From: Nyssa sinensis
Lineage: Eukaryota; Streptophyta; Magnoliopsida; Cornales; Nyssaceae
DNA: 64,000 nt
Direction of reading: 5' to 3'
Assembly: GCA_008638375.1 (NCBI GenBank)
Contig: CM018032.1
Location: 4,870,501-4,934,500 of the forward strand
Under the pieces are notes generated by a model. The model saw only the letters and a list, made by a program, of their open reading frames with translations, did no database searches and had not been told where the DNA came from. The position numbers were made by a program, and so were the translations under genes. The first letter of the stretch is position 1, and every line of letters starts with the position of its first letter. Shown one piece after another: positions 62,850 through 64,000 of the stretch.

Positions 62850-63023
62850 CAAATTAAAAGAGATACTTTTGTCATTTGTAAACAAATTTGAGTTGGAGGG
62901 GACGTGTTTGTAGTTTGTAAGTAAAAAGAAGGAAGGTTAGTGTTATTTGAGAAACCTCAGGGCGAGGTCTTTATAATTGTCAAAAATCTTAAAGAATGTC
63001 AGTATAATTTATCGTATAAGTTA

Positions 63024-64000
63024 TTATATTATCATACCTAATAAATTAATAATTAAAAAGTCTTAATATTATAAAAGTTCATACATTATCATTCCTATTT
63101 TAATTATACTTTTTCGATTAGTTTTATTCTCTTCGATTTTGAATCTCAAATTCAAGACATGTTGTACAAAAAAGATAATAAAAAAAAAAAGACATAAACT
63201 TGCCTTGAAAGAATGAGAAAACCAATACTTTCCCAAATCCCTAAATCCCAAATTATACTTTTTATTCACTAATACATGTCCGAGTCATTGGGTTAATTGT
63301 AAAACGACTAGTTCACTTTCTTAATTGGTTCGTTGATAAAATTGGACCGATCTACCCTTATTGGGTTGGGCCAAGTGTAATAACATTGGTTTTTTTTTGG
63401 ACCTATGCATTTTTCAAAAGCATCTTAGGCTAATTTTTCTAACAGAAACATCATTTGAAGAGACACATTTAAAGACGTCTTTTCAAAAGACATCTATAGT
63501 TTAACACTTTTGAATTATTAAGCACCAAATTAAGCTACCCTAAAGGCCTCTTTTGAAGAGACACCACTAAAAGCTTATAAAATTAGTCAACAAAGTGATT
63601 TTTTTCCTTACCATTGTAAACGCCTTCTCTGTGCACATACGTCCCCTCTATTAATTGTGACTGTTTACAAGTACGACAATATCCATTTTCAGAGAGCATA
63701 CACCTAGGCAGTAGTTGTTAGGGACATTTTATTTAAAGGAAAAAAATATGTATTTTTCCACAATATTTCTCCCCCCCCCCCCCCAAAAAAAAGAATCTCG
63801 TTGTGTTTTCTCACAATTGTTTTCATTGTTGTTTTCACTCTCACTCGTAGTCATTGAATCACTCATTCACTCACTCACTCACGATCAAGTTGCACAACTC
63901 CATCACATGTATGATTTTTACTTGTAATTTTTTAGTTATAGCTTTCTTGTATGAATTTTTCTTTTTGGATAATGCGTGTTACATGGGTTGTAGATGCATG
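63024..64000. other. Intergenic right edge, with C14A9 run and TCAC repeats
   Basis: C14 followed by A9 at 63771-63793 and a (TCAC)n tract at about 63857-63882. Short open frames here are low-complexity. No gene supported. Confidence 0.45.

Larger units (their letters stand above)
60621..63014. mobile_element. MULE-like element with long terminal inverted repeats, split by a solo LTR
   Basis: The left end AAATAAATTGTACTAACC and the reversed right end CGATAAATTATACTGACA continue as alignable inverted repeats for about 75 bp or more, both containing GATTTTTGACAATTA and AAAGAC(T/C)TC. Flanks TATAAGCTA (60612-60620) and TATAAGTTA (63015-63023) match at 8 of 9 bases. Long inverted repeats with a 9-bp duplication fit Mutator-like elements. 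Without the nested LTR the element would be about 0.5 kb. Confidence 0.75.

Overview
This is a eudicot plant nuclear window. It has AT-rich intergenic DNA, plant-style genes with many GT-AG introns, a plant-specific secreted-peptide gene, and CACTA, chromovirus, Tat/Ogre, TRIM, hAT, MULE and Stowaway-type elements. The species cannot be named from the sequence. Plus-strand coordinates are used throughout.

Layout. 1-11967: most of a CACTA (En/Spm) DNA transposon on the minus strand. Its 5' terminus is at 11967 (ends TTTTTTGTAGTG, inside GCGACGC-type subterminal repeats) and its 3' end lies off the left edge. It carries two genes whose reading frames I could join without a stop: a TNP2/TNPD transposase (4 exons, 1148 aa) and a TNPA-like Transposase_24 protein (6 exons, 354 aa). 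13707-13973: a PIP/PIPL-type secreted peptide precursor with its TATA box. 14583-16711: a 5'-truncated, mutated LINE (L1-type RT) on the minus strand. 19985-20516: a solo LTR with a 5-bp target duplication. 21235-21804 (minus): a small C2-domain protein. 22744-22825: tRNA-Ser(GCU).

25512-37518 (minus): a 10-exon gene for a GDP-fucose O-fucosyltransferase-family protein (582 aa, reconstructed without frame conflict). One intron has a GC-AG border, and its introns hold a Stowaway-like MITE, two TRIM elements, a hairpin and an LTR-like piece. 37519-46143 has no protein gene I can support, but holds three hAT-like non-autonomous elements packed into 2.5 kb (41360-43817), each with an 8-bp target duplication.

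47798-59727 (minus): UFM1, the ubiquitin-fold modifier. Its 282-bp coding sequence is in four small exons spread over about 12 kb. Introns 2 and 3 (5.5 and 6.0 kb) are filled with a CWC15 processed pseudogene, a small non-autonomous LTR element, a chromovirus integrase/chromodomain relic, an inverted-repeat element, a 471-bp duplication and a complete 248-bp TRIM. 60621-63014: a long-TIR (MULE-like) element split by a 1.9-kb Tat/Ogre-like solo LTR.

The host genes (secreted peptide, C2 protein, O-fucosyltransferase, UFM1, tRNA-Ser) are functionally unrelated neighbours. I found no clear new biological system. The most interesting items are the transposon-inflated UFM1 gene with a nested retrocopy, the apparently intact CACTA element and the very small TRIM family. 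All homology calls come from remembered family motifs; no search was run.
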